Assembly: GCF_001636055.1 (NCBI RefSeq)
Contig: NZ_CP011789.1
Span: 1-64,000, forward strand
Length of the DNA stretch: 64,000 nucleotides
Source: Pseudomonas putida
GTDB taxonomy: Bacteria; Pseudomonadota; Gammaproteobacteria; Pseudomonadales; Pseudomonadaceae
Reading direction: 5' to 3'
A model generated the notes under the pieces. The model did no database searches. It was not told where the DNA came from and saw only the letters and a list, made by a program, of their open reading frames with translations. Position numbers and translations under genes: made by a program. Below, one piece after another: positions 10,950 to 21,195 of this stretch; within the stretch, counting starts at the first letter, position 1; every line of letters begins with the position of its first letter.

Positions 10950-11917
10950 GCTTCTTCCAGGGGCAGGTCGAGCAGGCGACGCGCCATCTGGTCTGCGGCG
11001 CGTACCAGGGCATCGGTGATGCCTGGCTCGGACGCGGCGTGCCCAGCATCGCGGATCACCTTGAGTTCGCTGTTCGGCCAGGCCTGGTGCAGCTCCCAGG
11101 CGTTGTCCAGGGGGCAGATCACGTCATAGCGTCCATGCACGATCACCGCCGGCAGATGGGCGATCTTCGGCAGGTCGCGGATCAGCTGGTCCGGCTCGAG
11201 GAAGGCATTGTTCATGAAGTAGTGGCATTCGATACGGGCGATCGACAGCGCACGCTGAGGCTCGGAGAAGCGATCGACCACCAGCGGGTTGGGACGCAGC
11301 GTGGCAGTACGGCCTTCCCAGGTCGACCAGGCCTTGGCGGCTTGCATCTGGGCGATCTGGTCGTGGCCGGTCAGGCGCTTGTGGAAAGCCTTGACCAGGT
11401 CGCCGCGCTCCTCGGCCGGGATCGGCGCGATGTAGTCCTGCCAGTAGTCGGGGAACAGACGGCTAGCGCCCGCCTGATAGAACCATTCTATTTCCTGGGG
11501 CCGGCACAGGAAGATCCCACGCAGGATCAGGCCATGCACGCGCTCGGGGTGGGTCTGGGCGTAGGCCAGCGCCAGCGTCGAGCCCCAGGAGCCACCGAAC
11601 AGTACCCATTTGTCGATGCCCAGGTGCTCGCGGATACGCTCCAGGTCTTCGATCAGGTGCCAGGTGGTGTTGTTCTCCAGGCTCGCGTGTGGCGTGGAGC
11701 GCCCACAGCCGCGCTGGTCGAAGGTGATGATGCGGTAGAGGTTGGGGTCGAAGTAGCAACGACTCTGGGCGTCGCAGCCCGAGCCCGGACCTCCGTGGAT
11801 GAACACCACCGGCAAACCTTCAGGCGAACCACTTTCATCGACATACAACACGTGCGGCGCTTCCACGGCCAGATCGTGCCGGGCGTAGGGTTTGATCTGC
11901 GGGTAGAGGGTCTGCAT
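10946..11917 (-). CDS. pip: Proline iminopeptidase
   Basis: Alpha/beta-hydrolase of peptidase family S33 that removes N-terminal proline. 323 aa from ATG 11917 ([16 protein letters not shown]), the usual family start. Visible motifs: oxyanion [16 protein letters not shown], nucleophile elbow [14 protein letters not shown], late Asp in GRYDVICP, catalytic His in [10 protein letters not shown]. Cytoplasmic, no signal peptide. Overlaps dtd by 4 bases. Its 5' end faces the large NEL-domain gene, from which it is divergent, with about 180 bases between the starts. Confidence 0.95.
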   Translation of the reverse strand: MQTLYPQIKPYARHDLAVEAPHVLYVDESGSPEGLPVVFIHGGPGSGCDAQSRCYFDPNLYRIITFDQRGCGRSTPHASLENNTTWHLIEDLERIREHLGIDKWVLFGGSWGSTLALAYAQTHPERVHGLILRGIFLCRPQEIEWFYQAGASRLFPDYWQDYIAPIPAEERGDLVKAFHKRLTGHDQIAQMQAAKAWSTWEGRTATLRPNPLVVDRFSEPQRALSIARIECHYFMNNAFLEPDQLIRDLPKIAHLPAVIVHGRYDVICPLDNAWELHQAWPNSELKVIRDAGHAASEPGITDALVRAADQMARRLLDLPLEEA

Positions 11918-12094
11918 TGCGCACTCCGTGTGAGGATTGTTCGGCCGAGGGCCATCATAAACCTGAATTGCGCTTTGAGCATGTACCCGTGTGATGGGCC
12001 TGCCAGATGATTGCCTCACGGCCTCTATAAACTGTTATGTCAGCCTGGCCTGCGCGGCTCACTAGCATCGGCGATTTCCCCACGAGACACCGCC

Positions 12095-15000
12095 ATGAAG
12101 CCGTCAGCCCCCCTCGCTCCCCACGCCTTGATCGAACACAAGATGCCGCCGTGGATGCACACGACCCCTGCCCCTGCGCACACCATCATGCGCGAAACCC
12201 TCAAAACCCCGCCGACCTGGTTCGCGCAGGCCAACGCGACTACCCGTGACCTCGCCCAGGCCTATACCGACTACCAGGCCCACAGCACCGAGCTCAATGC
12301 GCAACTGGGCGTGCTCCCGGCGCTGACAGCGTTCGCCACCCAGCACTTGCTCCAGGCGATTGAAAAGCGGTTCGCGTTGTCCCTCGACGTATCCACCCAC
12401 TACCTGATCAATGCCAGCAAGGCAGAAGCTTACAAACTGCAGCTGGAAGGCGATCCCGTCGTCAATGGGCAGCGTGCGTTGAAACTGGCCACTCAATCGC
12501 TGCTGCACTGTGCGCTGCAGAATTTCGAGGAGGCCGAAGCCGAGCCCAATGGGCTGGATGGACAATGGCTCAGCGCAGCCGTTGTCGACAGCAACACGTT
12601 TACGTTCCTTACGCCGGACGGAAAGCAACTCTCCATTGTTCCCCACGAGTTCGCGGCCCTGAGCCGTGAGCTGGACATCGGCGGCCAGTACCAGACGCTG
12701 ATCGGCGACGTGTTGAACTCCGCGGCGCCAGCGCTGCGCGCGACCGAACATGCGGCCTTGCGCGTGGAGGTGCATAAAGCCTTACTCAGCCAAGCGATCG
12801 ACGCCGAATTGCACTCGATACTGCTCGCCCTCGTCGAGGACAAGCCAGCCGAGTACCAGGGCAGCCCGGTGCGTTGCGCCGGGCTGGCCCTGTTCGGGGT
12901 GCCGTTGACCGGGGCCATGGTCATCGGCGCCGTCGCCTCTCCCGAGCAGCTACTGGCCTACGATCCGCTGCTATTGCCGCACAAAGGCCTGCTCGTCACC
13001 TACCTGCCCGGCAGCGACACCCCCTTGCAGCAGCACCATTCGGTGCATGAGGCACAGGCCCACTTGCGCGAACAGCTGTGGATGATGCCGGTCGATCAGC
13101 TCAAGCGCGCAGTGCCGGCGCGTGACAGCGCCACCTTCTTCGAAAAGCTGCGCGACTGCCTGCAACCGGTCGACTGGAGCACCGTACAACCTAGCTCCGA
13201 CGGCCAAGGCAGCCAGGTCGAGCGGGTCCGCGACCCAGAGGCCTGGGTTCCGGTGACCCTGGAGCCCTTGCGCCAGCCGCTGCTCAGCCATCAGGTCGAG
13301 CACAAGCAGCAGCGGCTCAAGGACGACGCGGCATTCCACGCGGTGCCCACCGCCGTCGAGGACGAAAAGACCGCCGAAAAGCGTCGAGCCTACTTCACCC
13401 AGCTGGCATTCGACGCGCTCAACATCAGCGCCTTCTTCATACCCGTGCTGGGCCAGGTGATGATGGGCGTGGCCGCTATCCAACTGAGCTACGAGGTGTT
13501 CGAGGGCCTGGACAGCTGGGCCAGCGGCGACCAGCAACAGGCCTTCGAGTACCTGATGGATGTGGTCGAGAACGTGGCGCTCACCGCCGCGCTGGGGGCC
13601 GCCGGCGGCACAGGCGAGGTACCGGCGCTCGAGCGTATTCCGGTGGAAACGCCCTCGTTCATCGAGGAACTCACCCCCATCGAACTGCCCGATGGCCAGA
13701 CCCGCCTGTGGGCGCCCGACCTGCGGCCGTTCGCGCACGACATTCTGCTGCCAGCCGACCTGCAGCCAGATGAATTCGGCCTGTACCATCACCAAGGCAA
13801 GACCTGGCTGGCGCTGGACGGCACCCACTATTCGCTGAGCCAGGCGACGCCTACTGGTGAATACCGGCTCGAACACCCGCACAACCCGCAGAGCTACCAA
13901 CCGAGCCTGCGCCACAATGGTGCCGGTGCCTGGCTGCACGAACTGGACCAGCCGCTGACCTGGCAGGCGCTTACTCTCATGCGTCGCGCAAGCCCGCTGG
14001 CCGCCGCGTCCGATGATGCAACCATCACCCGCATTCTGGAGATCAGCGACACCAAGGAAGACGTGCTGCGCCGGATCGTCGCCGATAACCAGCGGCTTCC
14101 CGCACTGCTGGAAGACACCCTGGCGCGCTTCACGCTGGACCAGCAGATCAGCCGGGCGCCCGCCTACGCCGAGCCACACATGGCCCAGGCAGAATTCGCC
14201 AAGCGCTACAGCGCCTTGTCGAGCAGCGTGACGCCATCCGCAGAGCTCATCCAGCAGCGCTACCCGCAACTGCCGAATGCAATCGTCGAGGAACTGCTGC
14301 GCCACGCCACGCCCGAGGAGCTGCAAAGCCCGGCACAAGCCAAGGTGCCCTACCGCCTGGCCCAGGAAATACGCCTCTATCAGCAACAGGTGCGCCTGGC
14401 GCGTGCCTACGAGGGGCTATTCCTGGACTCGGTGCGCAATGCCGATAGCGAGCGGCTGGCGCTGTACACGCTGGGGCAGTTGCCCGACTGGCCAACCGGC
14501 ACCCGCCTGACACTGGAGCAGTTGCCTGGCGGAACCTTCGAGATCGGCACCACCGACTCGCAGGGCCAGACCCTCGTCAGCACCGCCTCAGGCTACCTTG
14601 CGGAATCGGCCACCTCCTTGTCCTCGCATACCTCGTTGTACAGCGCACTGCTCGAGGTGATACCCGCCGCCCTGCGCGAAACACTGGCGGGCGACGGTGC
14701 CGAACAGACCCTTGCCTTGAAACGCCTGATCCAGGCCAACCTCCTGCCACGCGCTACGTTCAGGCGCCTGCTGGGCATGCAACCGCTGAACCCAGGCTAC
14801 CGCTCACCGATGCGCCTGGCCGACGGGCGCATCGGCTACCCGCTGGGCGGTCGAGGTGCGGTTGGGGGTTCGTTCACCCGCCATACACTGCTGCGCATCA
14901 TCCGCACCCTCGAACTGCCCGAACACCTCTCCCGCTCGGCCGAACAGATCCTGACCCGCCTTGAAACCAGCGGCATGAACCGTTCGGACATCCATAACCG

Positions 15001-17596
15001 CCTGCGCGAGCTGCAAGAACAGCGCACCGCCCTGCAGCGCTGGCTGGACGATTGGCGCACGGCGGTCCACCCCGACATCCTTGTCCCGCCACAAACGTTC
15101 TCCGAGCTTCAGGCACGCTTCATGAATCACTGGCACCGCAACGCATTGCCCGCCCTCGGAGACACCCAAGCCCCCCTGCACCTGGAGCGCATCGACCTCA
15201 GCAGCTTCCCCTCGGACCTGCCCGACTTCCTCAGCGCGACCATCACGCACGTGCAACTGACCGAGCCGTCATTTGGCAGTAGCGTGGGTTGGACCGCATA
15301 CGAGCGGCACCTGAACAACCTGTTCCGACAGTTGCCAGGCGTGCGCTCACTCGAAATCAGCCGCCCCTACTCGCAAACCGCCGCCCCATCGCAAATGCTG
15401 TTCAGCGTTGGGTTGATGGCAACGCACTTCCCCGAACTCGAATCGCTCAGCCTGCTGAACCAGAACCTGCAACTGTCCGAGAGCGACATCAACAGCCTCG
15501 CCGGCCTGCCTCGCCTGCGTCGCCTGGACTTCAGCGGCAACCGCCTTTCCGAACGCTACCGCCCGGATTTTCGCGAGCTCACGCTGGACTATCTTGGTCT
15601 CGACCGTATGACCCTCGATCACTGGCCGCAGGGTCTGGGCCTAGGGGCACTGGCGAACATCGGCGAACTTTCGCTACGCGACAACAACCTGCGGGTACTG
15701 CCTGGCATGCTGCTCAACAGCCACGCCGACGCACGCCCACACACCGTCATCACACTGGAAGGCAACCGCATCAGCGATGACCAATTGCTGCGCCTGCTGC
15801 TGGCCCAGGAAGCGTCGAGCCCCAACGTCACGGTCGATATCTCGCCCGGCCTGCGTACCCGTCTCGACCAGCACCTACAGCAACGCCAGGCGTTGCACGA
15901 GGCCATCGACCAGTGGGCCAACGCCTCCAGTTCGAGCGCACCGCCAAGCCAAGCCGCGACACTTGCCCGCCGCCGTATCGGCTCCGCGTTGAGCACCTTC
16001 TGGCAGAGCCAGGAACAAGGCCTGACCCAGACGACCTTGCGCTTGGAAGACATGGACCTGGGGCATTTCCCGCCACAGTTGCCGACCTTCTTCAACGAGC
16101 GGGTGCGCAACCTGTCCCTATCCCGAGCGAGTGGAAGCACAGAGCAGTTGGATGCGTTTCTCGCCCGACTCTCGAACGTCGAGAGCCTGAACCTGGTGGA
16201 GTACATCGGCGCCACCCAGACCCTGCCCACGGCACTGCTCCGCCTGCCACGCCTGACCTATCTTTCGATGCGCGACATGAACCTGGAGGTGGACGACAGC
16301 ATGCTTGCAACCCTCGCTCACTTGAGCAACCTGACAGTGCTGGACCTGGGCGGCAACCGCATGGGCACCATCACCCAAGTGCCCGAAGCGCTACGCAACC
16401 TGCGCCGCCTCGACTTGAACAACATGGGCCTGCAGCATTGGCCGGCATGGATCGACAGCCTGCTGCCGATGGACATGCTGGATCTCAGTGAAAACCAGCT
16501 CACCGAACTTCCCGAACACATCCTCAGCAACATCGATAACGGTTTCCCGATCTCATCGATCGCATTGTTCGGCAACCCGTTGAGCATGGACACCATGACG
16601 CGCGCGCGCACCTCATCGGACAGCCAGCACAGCTATACCTTCGCCATGGACGTGCCCGAAGACCTGCTCTTGCTCACCTCTTCAGATGATGAATTGGCTG
16701 GCGGACACCTGCATAACCCGATGCTCTCTGCCGATAACGACCTGCCCAACGTCGACGACTGGTCGCTCGGCGCCCAGGCGCAGAACGAGGCCCTGAGAAG
16801 CGCCTGGGAAACCCTCGAAGAAAGCGGTGACGCTGCCAACCTGCTGGCGCTGGTCGGTCGGTTGCGCCAGGCTGCCCCCTATCGCAACGGCCAGACCCGC
16901 CAATCGTTCTGCGAGCGCGTGCGTCTGATGCTGGTCAAGGCCGCGGTCAATACCGAGGAGCGTCTGCTGTTCAACGCCGTGGCCGAAGAGGCCCTGGTGC
17001 AGCCCGACACCGGCAACCAGACCTGCCATGACGGCGCCCTGCTGGTGTTCCAGAACATCGAACTGCTGATCGACGGCCGGCGCTTGCTGACCGAGGCGGC
17101 AGAGTCGGAGCACACGCTCTACCGGGAGCTGCGTCGTCTCTTCCGCCTGCACCGCCTGGACGAGATCGCCCGGGACAAAGCCAGGGGGCGCGACGAGGCA
17201 GAGGTGCGCCTGGCCTATCGACGCGGGTTGAACGCGGAACTCAAGCTTGGCGTACCGGACGACAACATGCTGTACGAGGCTTTCGCCGATGTCAGCCGTA
17301 ACGAGCTGGCGCTGGCCGTGGACCAGGTGCACCGCGAAGAACAGGGCGAGTCGTTCCTGAACTACGCCACCAGCAACGAAGAATGGATTCGCTACCTGCG
17401 CCACACCCACCAGGCGCGCTTCGAAGCGATCGAACAGCAGTACCAGGCGCAGGTACTGGCGTTGCCCGAGCAGTTCCCCGACAGCACCCTGGAGCAACTC
17501 GCGCCGGAGTTCGACAGCTTGAAGCGTGAAAAGCAGGCAAAGGAAGCCCGCCTGTTACAGGAGCTGACCCTCCAGGCCAACCCCGAGCGCGAATGA
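12095..17596 (+). CDS. Very large LRR protein with NEL-type E3 ubiquitin ligase domain and dermonecrotic-toxin-like N-terminus
   Basis: 1833 aa from ATG 12095; an in-frame TTG at 12011 exists but lacks support. N-terminal about 950 residues: toxin-like region of the DUF6543 type, with a hydrophobic stretch near residues 442-470 (SAFFIPVLGQVMMGVAAIQL) that could insert in membranes. Leucine-rich repeats lie roughly at residues 1070-1230 and 1330-1500 (LRRLDFSGNRLSERY, LTVLDLGGNRMGTI, LDLSENQLTELPEHI). The C-terminal NEL domain, about 1530-1820, carries the catalytic motif CHDGALLVFQNIELL, Cys1644 and Asp1646, matching the CxD motif of IpaH/SspH ligases. Such proteins are secreted effectors that ubiquitinate host proteins. 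No signal peptide or nearby secretion genes are seen, so the export route is unknown. Base composition resembles the neighbours. It sits alone between pip and hutG. Confidence 0.88.
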   Translation: MKPSAPLAPHALIEHKMPPWMHTTPAPAHTIMRETLKTPPTWFAQANATTRDLAQAYTDYQAHSTELNAQLGVLPALTAFATQHLLQAIEKRFALSLDVSTHYLINASKAEAYKLQLEGDPVVNGQRALKLATQSLLHCALQNFEEAEAEPNGLDGQWLSAAVVDSNTFTFLTPDGKQLSIVPHEFAALSRELDIGGQYQTLIGDVLNSAAPALRATEHAALRVEVHKALLSQAIDAELHSILLALVEDKPAEYQGSPVRCAGLALFGVPLTGAMVIGAVASPEQLLAYDPLLLPHKGLLVTYLPGSDTPLQQHHSVHEAQAHLREQLWMMPVDQLKRAVPARDSATFFEKLRDCLQPVDWSTVQPSSDGQGSQVERVRDPEAWVPVTLEPLRQPLLSHQVEHKQQRLKDDAAFHAVPTAVEDEKTAEKRRAYFTQLAFDALNISAFFIPVLGQVMMGVAAIQLSYEVFEGLDSWASGDQQQAFEYLMDVVENVALTAALGAAGGTGEVPALERIPVETPSFIEELTPIELPDGQTRLWAPDLRPFAHDILLPADLQPDEFGLYHHQGKTWLALDGTHYSLSQATPTGEYRLEHPHNPQSYQPSLRHNGAGAWLHELDQPLTWQALTLMRRASPLAAASDDATITRILEISDTKEDVLRRIVADNQRLPALLEDTLARFTLDQQISRAPAYAEPHMAQAEFAKRYSALSSSVTPSAELIQQRYPQLPNAIVEELLRHATPEELQSPAQAKVPYRLAQEIRLYQQQVRLARAYEGLFLDSVRNADSERLALYTLGQLPDWPTGTRLTLEQLPGGTFEIGTTDSQGQTLVSTASGYLAESATSLSSHTSLYSALLEVIPAALRETLAGDGAEQTLALKRLIQANLLPRATFRRLLGMQPLNPGYRSPMRLADGRIGYPLGGRGAVGGSFTRHTLLRIIRTLELPEHLSRSAEQILTRLETSGMNRSDIHNRLRELQEQRTALQRWLDDWRTAVHPDILVPPQTFSELQARFMNHWHRNALPALGDTQAPLHLERIDLSSFPSDLPDFLSATITHVQLTEPSFGSSVGWTAYERHLNNLFRQLPGVRSLEISRPYSQTAAPSQMLFSVGLMATHFPELESLSLLNQNLQLSESDINSLAGLPRLRRLDFSGNRLSERYRPDFRELTLDYLGLDRMTLDHWPQGLGLGALANIGELSLRDNNLRVLPGMLLNSHADARPHTVITLEGNRISDDQLLRLLLAQEASSPNVTVDISPGLRTRLDQHLQQRQALHEAIDQWANASSSSAPPSQAATLARRRIGSALSTFWQSQEQGLTQTTLRLEDMDLGHFPPQLPTFFNERVRNLSLSRASGSTEQLDAFLARLSNVESLNLVEYIGATQTLPTALLRLPRLTYLSMRDMNLEVDDSMLATLAHLSNLTVLDLGGNRMGTITQVPEALRNLRRLDLNNMGLQHWPAWIDSLLPMDMLDLSENQLTELPEHILSNIDNGFPISSIALFGNPLSMDTMTRARTSSDSQHSYTFAMDVPEDLLLLTSSDDELAGGHLHNPMLSADNDLPNVDDWSLGAQAQNEALRSAWETLEESGDAANLLALVGRLRQAAPYRNGQTRQSFCERVRLMLVKAAVNTEERLLFNAVAEEALVQPDTGNQTCHDGALLVFQNIELLIDGRRLLTEAAESEHTLYRELRRLFRLHRLDEIARDKARGRDEAEVRLAYRRGLNAELKLGVPDDNMLYEAFADVSRNELALAVDQVHREEQGESFLNYATSNEEWIRYLRHTHQARFEAIEQQYQAQVLALPEQFPDSTLEQLAPEFDSLKREKQAKEARLLQELTLQANPERE

Positions 17597-17617
17597 CCCG
17601 CTGGCGACACCGCACTA

Positions 17618-17646
17618 CCCCAGGCCGGCTTTGTCCCGGCCCGGGG
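17618..17646. terminator. GC-rich hairpin between the convergent NEL gene and hutG
   Basis: CCCCAGGCCGG and CCGGCCCGGGG pair with one mismatch around a 7-base loop in the 56-base gap between two converging stops. It has no clear T-tract, so it is only a possible shared terminator. Confidence 0.45.
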
Positions 17647-17652
17647 TTGCCC

Positions 17653-18456
17653 TCACTTGCCGTAACGCCCCTTGCCCCACTCGAGCACGCTGGCGAGCAG
17701 GCGCCGCAGCACCTCCTGCGTGGGCCGCGCCAGATCCTCGCGGTAGGCGAACGGCTCAATCTCTTCCATGTAGGTGCTCTGCGCCAGTTCCAACTGCACC
17801 GCGTGGACGTGGTTGGCCGGGTCGCCGTAGTACCGGGTGATATGCCCGCCCTTGAAACGCCCGTTGAGTACATGGCTGTAGGCAGGTGCGTCGGCGCACA
17901 CCGCCTCGAGCCGCTCGGCCAGCGCCGGGTCGCAGCTCGCGCCGTTGAAGGTACCGAGATTGAAGTCCGGCAGCTTGCCCTCGAACAGGTGCGGAATCAG
18001 CGAGCGGATCGAATGGGCGTCCCACAGCAGCGCGTAACCGAACTCGGCCCGCAGGCGATCCAGCTCCTGGCGGAGAGTGCCGTGGTACGGGCGCCAGATC
18101 TTCTCCAGGTAGGTGGCACGCTCGTCGGCCGACGGCACCTGCCCTTCCTTGAACAACGGCTCGCCGTCGAACAGCGTCGCCGGGTACAGCCCGGTGGTGG
18201 CGCCGACGTACAACGGCTTGTCGTCGTCCGGGCGGTTCAGGTCGATGACGAAGCGCGAGTACTCGGCCGCCACCACGCTGGCGCCCAGCTCACGGGCAAA
18301 GTCGTACAGCTGCGGAATATGCCAGTCGGTGTCCGGCAGGCTCCTGGCCTCGTCCACCAGCCCGGCTTCGACCGCGGGGGTCAACTTGAGACCGGCGTGG
18401 GGCATGCTGATCAGCAGCGGCAGGCGACCTTGATGAAAACTCAATACCTTGTCCAT
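17653..18456 (-). CDS. hutG: N-formylglutamate deformylase
   Basis: Last step of the five-step Pseudomonas histidine route: N-formylglutamate to glutamate plus formate. 267 aa from ATG 18456 (MDKVLSFHQGRLPLLISMPH), FGase family. Likely metal ligands and conserved blocks are visible: SMPHAG, FVIDLNRPDDDKPLY, LLWDAHSIRS and GRFKGGHITRYYGDP. It starts 10 bases after the hutI stop and is last in the hutU-to-hutG operon. Having this enzyme with HutF fits the pathway that avoids direct formimidoylglutamate hydrolysis. Confidence 0.95.
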   Translation of the reverse strand: MDKVLSFHQGRLPLLISMPHAGLKLTPAVEAGLVDEARSLPDTDWHIPQLYDFARELGASVVAAEYSRFVIDLNRPDDDKPLYVGATTGLYPATLFDGEPLFKEGQVPSADERATYLEKIWRPYHGTLRQELDRLRAEFGYALLWDAHSIRSLIPHLFEGKLPDFNLGTFNGASCDPALAERLEAVCADAPAYSHVLNGRFKGGHITRYYGDPANHVHAVQLELAQSTYMEEIEPFAYREDLARPTQEVLRRLLASVLEWGKGRYGK

Positions 18457-18466
18457 GACGCCTCGC

Positions 18467-19672
18467 TCAGTGGGAAATTTCGTGACCCACGCGCACCACG
18501 CGCTTGGGCAGGTCGCCACCCAGCCAGTAGGCCAGGTCGGCAGGACGGTCGATCTGCCAGGCGACGAAGTCAGCGACCTTGCCAGCCTCCAGCGAACCAT
18601 GGCTGTCGCCCAGGCCCAGGGCCGTGGCGGCATGCACGGTGACACCGGCCAAGGCCTCTTCCGGGGTCATGCGGAACAGGGTGCAGCCCATGTTCAGCAT
18701 CAGGCGCAGCGAAAGCACCGGCGAGGTGCCGGGGTTGAGGTCGCTGGACAGGGCGATCTTCACGCCATGCCGACGCAGGGCGTCCATCGGCGGCAACTGG
18801 GTTTCACGCAGGAAATAGAACGCCCCCGGCAGCAGCACGGCGACGGTGCCCGCCTGGGCCATGGCGATGGCATCTTCCTCGGTCATGAATTCCAGGTGAT
18901 CGGCCGACAGCGCCTGGTAGCGTGCCGCGAGGCTCGAACCATGCAGCGACGACAACTGTTCGGCGTGCAGCTTGACCGGCAACCCCAGCTCACGCGCCTT
19001 GATGAACACCCGCTCGACCTGCGCCGGCGAGAACGCCAGGTGTTCGCAGAACGCATCCACCGCATCCACCAACCCTTCGGCGGCCAGGGCCGGGAGCATC
19101 TCGTCGCAGATATGGGTGATGTAGTCATCGGCCCGGCCGGTGTACTCCGGCGGCAATGCGTGAGCGGCAAGGCAGGTGGCGCGCACGGTCACTGGCAGCT
19201 CTTCGGCGATGCGCCGGGCAACGCGCAGCATCTTGCGCTCATTGGCCAGGTCAAGGCCGTAGCCGGACTTGATCTCCAGTGTGGTAACGCCATCGCGCAG
19301 CAACGCCTGAACACGCTGACGGGCGCTGGCCAGCAGCGCGTCCTCACTGGCCGCACGCGTGGCACGCACGGTGCTGGCGATGCCACCGCCCTGGGCGGCG
19401 ATCTCGGCATAGCTGACGCCCTGCAGGCGCTGTTCGAACTCACCACTGCGGTTGCCGCCGAACACTGTGTGGGTATGGCAGTCGATCAAGCCAGGAGTGA
19501 CCCAGGCGCCGCCCAGGTCGACCACACGCTCGGCATCGACGCCCGGCAGTTCGGCCTTGGGGCCGATCCATTCGATCAGCCCGGCATTGGTGACGATCGC
19601 CGCATCCTCGATGATCGAGTAGCTGCCGTTGGCCATGGTGGCCACGTGGCAGTGCTGCCAGAGGGTTCTCAT
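18467..19672 (-). CDS. hutI: Imidazolonepropionase
   Basis: Opens the imidazolone ring to give N-formimino-L-glutamate. 401 aa, amidohydrolase superfamily. Metal-site motif [12 protein letters not shown] early, VKLHAEQLS in the middle, [10 protein letters not shown] for the late Asp. Start at ATG 19672 is preceded by GGAGAG; a GTG-led extension of four residues (MESF) lies just upstream and is less likely. It lies 15 bases after hutT and 10 before hutG in the hut operon. Confidence 0.96.
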   Translation of the reverse strand: MRTLWQHCHVATMANGSYSIIEDAAIVTNAGLIEWIGPKAELPGVDAERVVDLGGAWVTPGLIDCHTHTVFGGNRSGEFEQRLQGVSYAEIAAQGGGIASTVRATRAASEDALLASARQRVQALLRDGVTTLEIKSGYGLDLANERKMLRVARRIAEELPVTVRATCLAAHALPPEYTGRADDYITHICDEMLPALAAEGLVDAVDAFCEHLAFSPAQVERVFIKARELGLPVKLHAEQLSSLHGSSLAARYQALSADHLEFMTEEDAIAMAQAGTVAVLLPGAFYFLRETQLPPMDALRRHGVKIALSSDLNPGTSPVLSLRLMLNMGCTLFRMTPEEALAGVTVHAATALGLGDSHGSLEAGKVADFVAWQIDRPADLAYWLGGDLPKRVVRVGHEISH

Positions 19673-19687
19673 AAAGCTCTCCACAAG

Positions 19688-21091
19688 TCAGCGGTGCAGT
19701 TCGGCCTGCCCCCGGGCGACCTGGCCCTGCCCCGAGCGCGGCTTGCACCACAGCAGGTAGGACAGCACCAGGAACACCACCCACGCCACGCCCACCAGCA
19801 GCGCCGCCTGAGTGTTCGGGAAGTAGCCGAGCACACCGAAAATGAACAACATGAACACAATCGCCAGCGCCGGGCCCCAGGGCCAGAACGGCACCGGGAA
19901 CTCCAGTGCGGCCGCTTGCTCGCGGCTCATGCGCCGGCGCATGGCCACCTGCGTGACCAGAATCATCAGCCACACCCACACGGTGGCGAAGGTGGCGATC
20001 GAGGCGATCAGCAGGAAGACGTCTTCCGGAATCAGGTAGTTGAGCAGCACCCCCAACAGCAGCGCAGCGCCCATCACCAGCACCGTCAGCCACGGCACGC
20101 CGTGCCTGGACAACTGTGCGAACCCTCGCGGCGCCTGGCCTTGCTCGGCCAGGCCGTACATCATGCGACCCGCACCGAAGATGTCGCTGTTGATCGCCGA
20201 GACCGCCGCGGAAATCACCACCACGTTCAGCACCGCAGCGGCCGAGCCGATGCCCAGGTTGCTGAAGATCTGCACGAAGGGGCTGCCCTGGGTGCCGATC
20301 TGTGGCCAGGGGTACAGGCACATCAGCACGAACAGCGTCAGCACGTAGAACAGCAGGATGCGCAGCGGTACGGCGTTGATCGCCTTGGGGATGACGCGCT
20401 TGGGATCCTGCGCCTCACCGGCGGTAATACCAATGATCTCGATACCGCCGAAGGCGAACATCACCACCGCGAACGAGGCGATCAGGCCACCGATACCATT
20501 GGGCAGGAAGCCGCCATGCTCGAACAGGTTGGCGACCCCGACACCGGTTTCGGCACCGGCCTGGCCCAGACCGAACGCCATGATGCCGAAGCCGGCCACG
20601 ATCATCGCAACGATGGCGCCGACCTTGAGCAGCGACAGCCAGAACTCCATCTCGCCGAACACCTTGACGTTGCACAGGTTCAGCCCGCCGATCAGGAACA
20701 CGATGCCCAGTACCCAGATCCAGCGCGGCACCTCGGGGAACCAGAAGCCCATGTAGATCCCGAACGCGGTGACGTCGGCGATGCACACGATGATCATCTC
20801 GAAGGCATAGGTCCAGCCGAGCACGAACCCGGCCATCGGTCCGAGATAGGTGCTGGCGTACTGCCCGAAAGAACCGGCCACGGGGTTGTGCACCGCCATT
20901 TCGCCAAGCGCGCGCATGACCATGAACACCGCCGCGCCGCCGATCAGGTAGGCCAGCAGCACCGCTGGCCCGGCCATCTGGATCGCCGACGCCGAGCCGT
21001 AGAACAGGCCGGTGCCGATGGCCGATCCCAAGGCCATGAATCGAATGTGTCGGGCTGTCAGCCCGCGTTTGAGTCCTTGTGCTGGTTGCAT
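19688..21091 (-). CDS. hutT: APC-family amino-acid permease, probable histidine transporter
   Basis: 467 aa, about twelve membrane helices, amino acid-polyamine-organocation family, AAT (ProY/LysP-like) branch. The substrate-site signature [21 protein letters not shown] is split by the first helix break; [16 protein letters not shown] is also typical. Its place between hutH and hutI argues that it imports histidine, the role given to HutT in P. fluorescens (established knowledge). The ProY name seen in databases reflects homology only. A REP pair at 21125-21180 lies between it and hutH. Confidence 0.88.
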   Translation of the reverse strand: MQPAQGLKRGLTARHIRFMALGSAIGTGLFYGSASAIQMAGPAVLLAYLIGGAAVFMVMRALGEMAVHNPVAGSFGQYASTYLGPMAGFVLGWTYAFEMIIVCIADVTAFGIYMGFWFPEVPRWIWVLGIVFLIGGLNLCNVKVFGEMEFWLSLLKVGAIVAMIVAGFGIMAFGLGQAGAETGVGVANLFEHGGFLPNGIGGLIASFAVVMFAFGGIEIIGITAGEAQDPKRVIPKAINAVPLRILLFYVLTLFVLMCLYPWPQIGTQGSPFVQIFSNLGIGSAAAVLNVVVISAAVSAINSDIFGAGRMMYGLAEQGQAPRGFAQLSRHGVPWLTVLVMGAALLLGVLLNYLIPEDVFLLIASIATFATVWVWLMILVTQVAMRRRMSREQAAALEFPVPFWPWGPALAIVFMLFIFGVLGYFPNTQAALLVGVAWVVFLVLSYLLWCKPRSGQGQVARGQAELHR

Positions 21092-21124
21092 GGTTCGTCC
21101 TTATTGTTGTTCTCAAGAGCCTCA

Positions 21125-21180
21125 TCGCGGGGCCAGCCCGCTCCTGCAGGTTCGACTGCGGGAGCGGGCTGGCCCCGCGA
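21125..21180. repeat. REP inverted pair inside the hut operon
   Basis: TCGCGGGGCCAGCCCGCTCC and its inverted copy, separated by a short loop, fill most of the 104-base gap between hutH2 and hutT. It may tune message stability of the operon segments on either side. Confidence 0.85.
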
Positions 21181-21195
21181 AGGCATGGACACCGA

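Noticed and set aside
12011..12094. TTG-initiated extension of the NEL-domain protein
   Set aside because: The added 28 residues look like untranslated leader and the ATG at 12095 is a better start.
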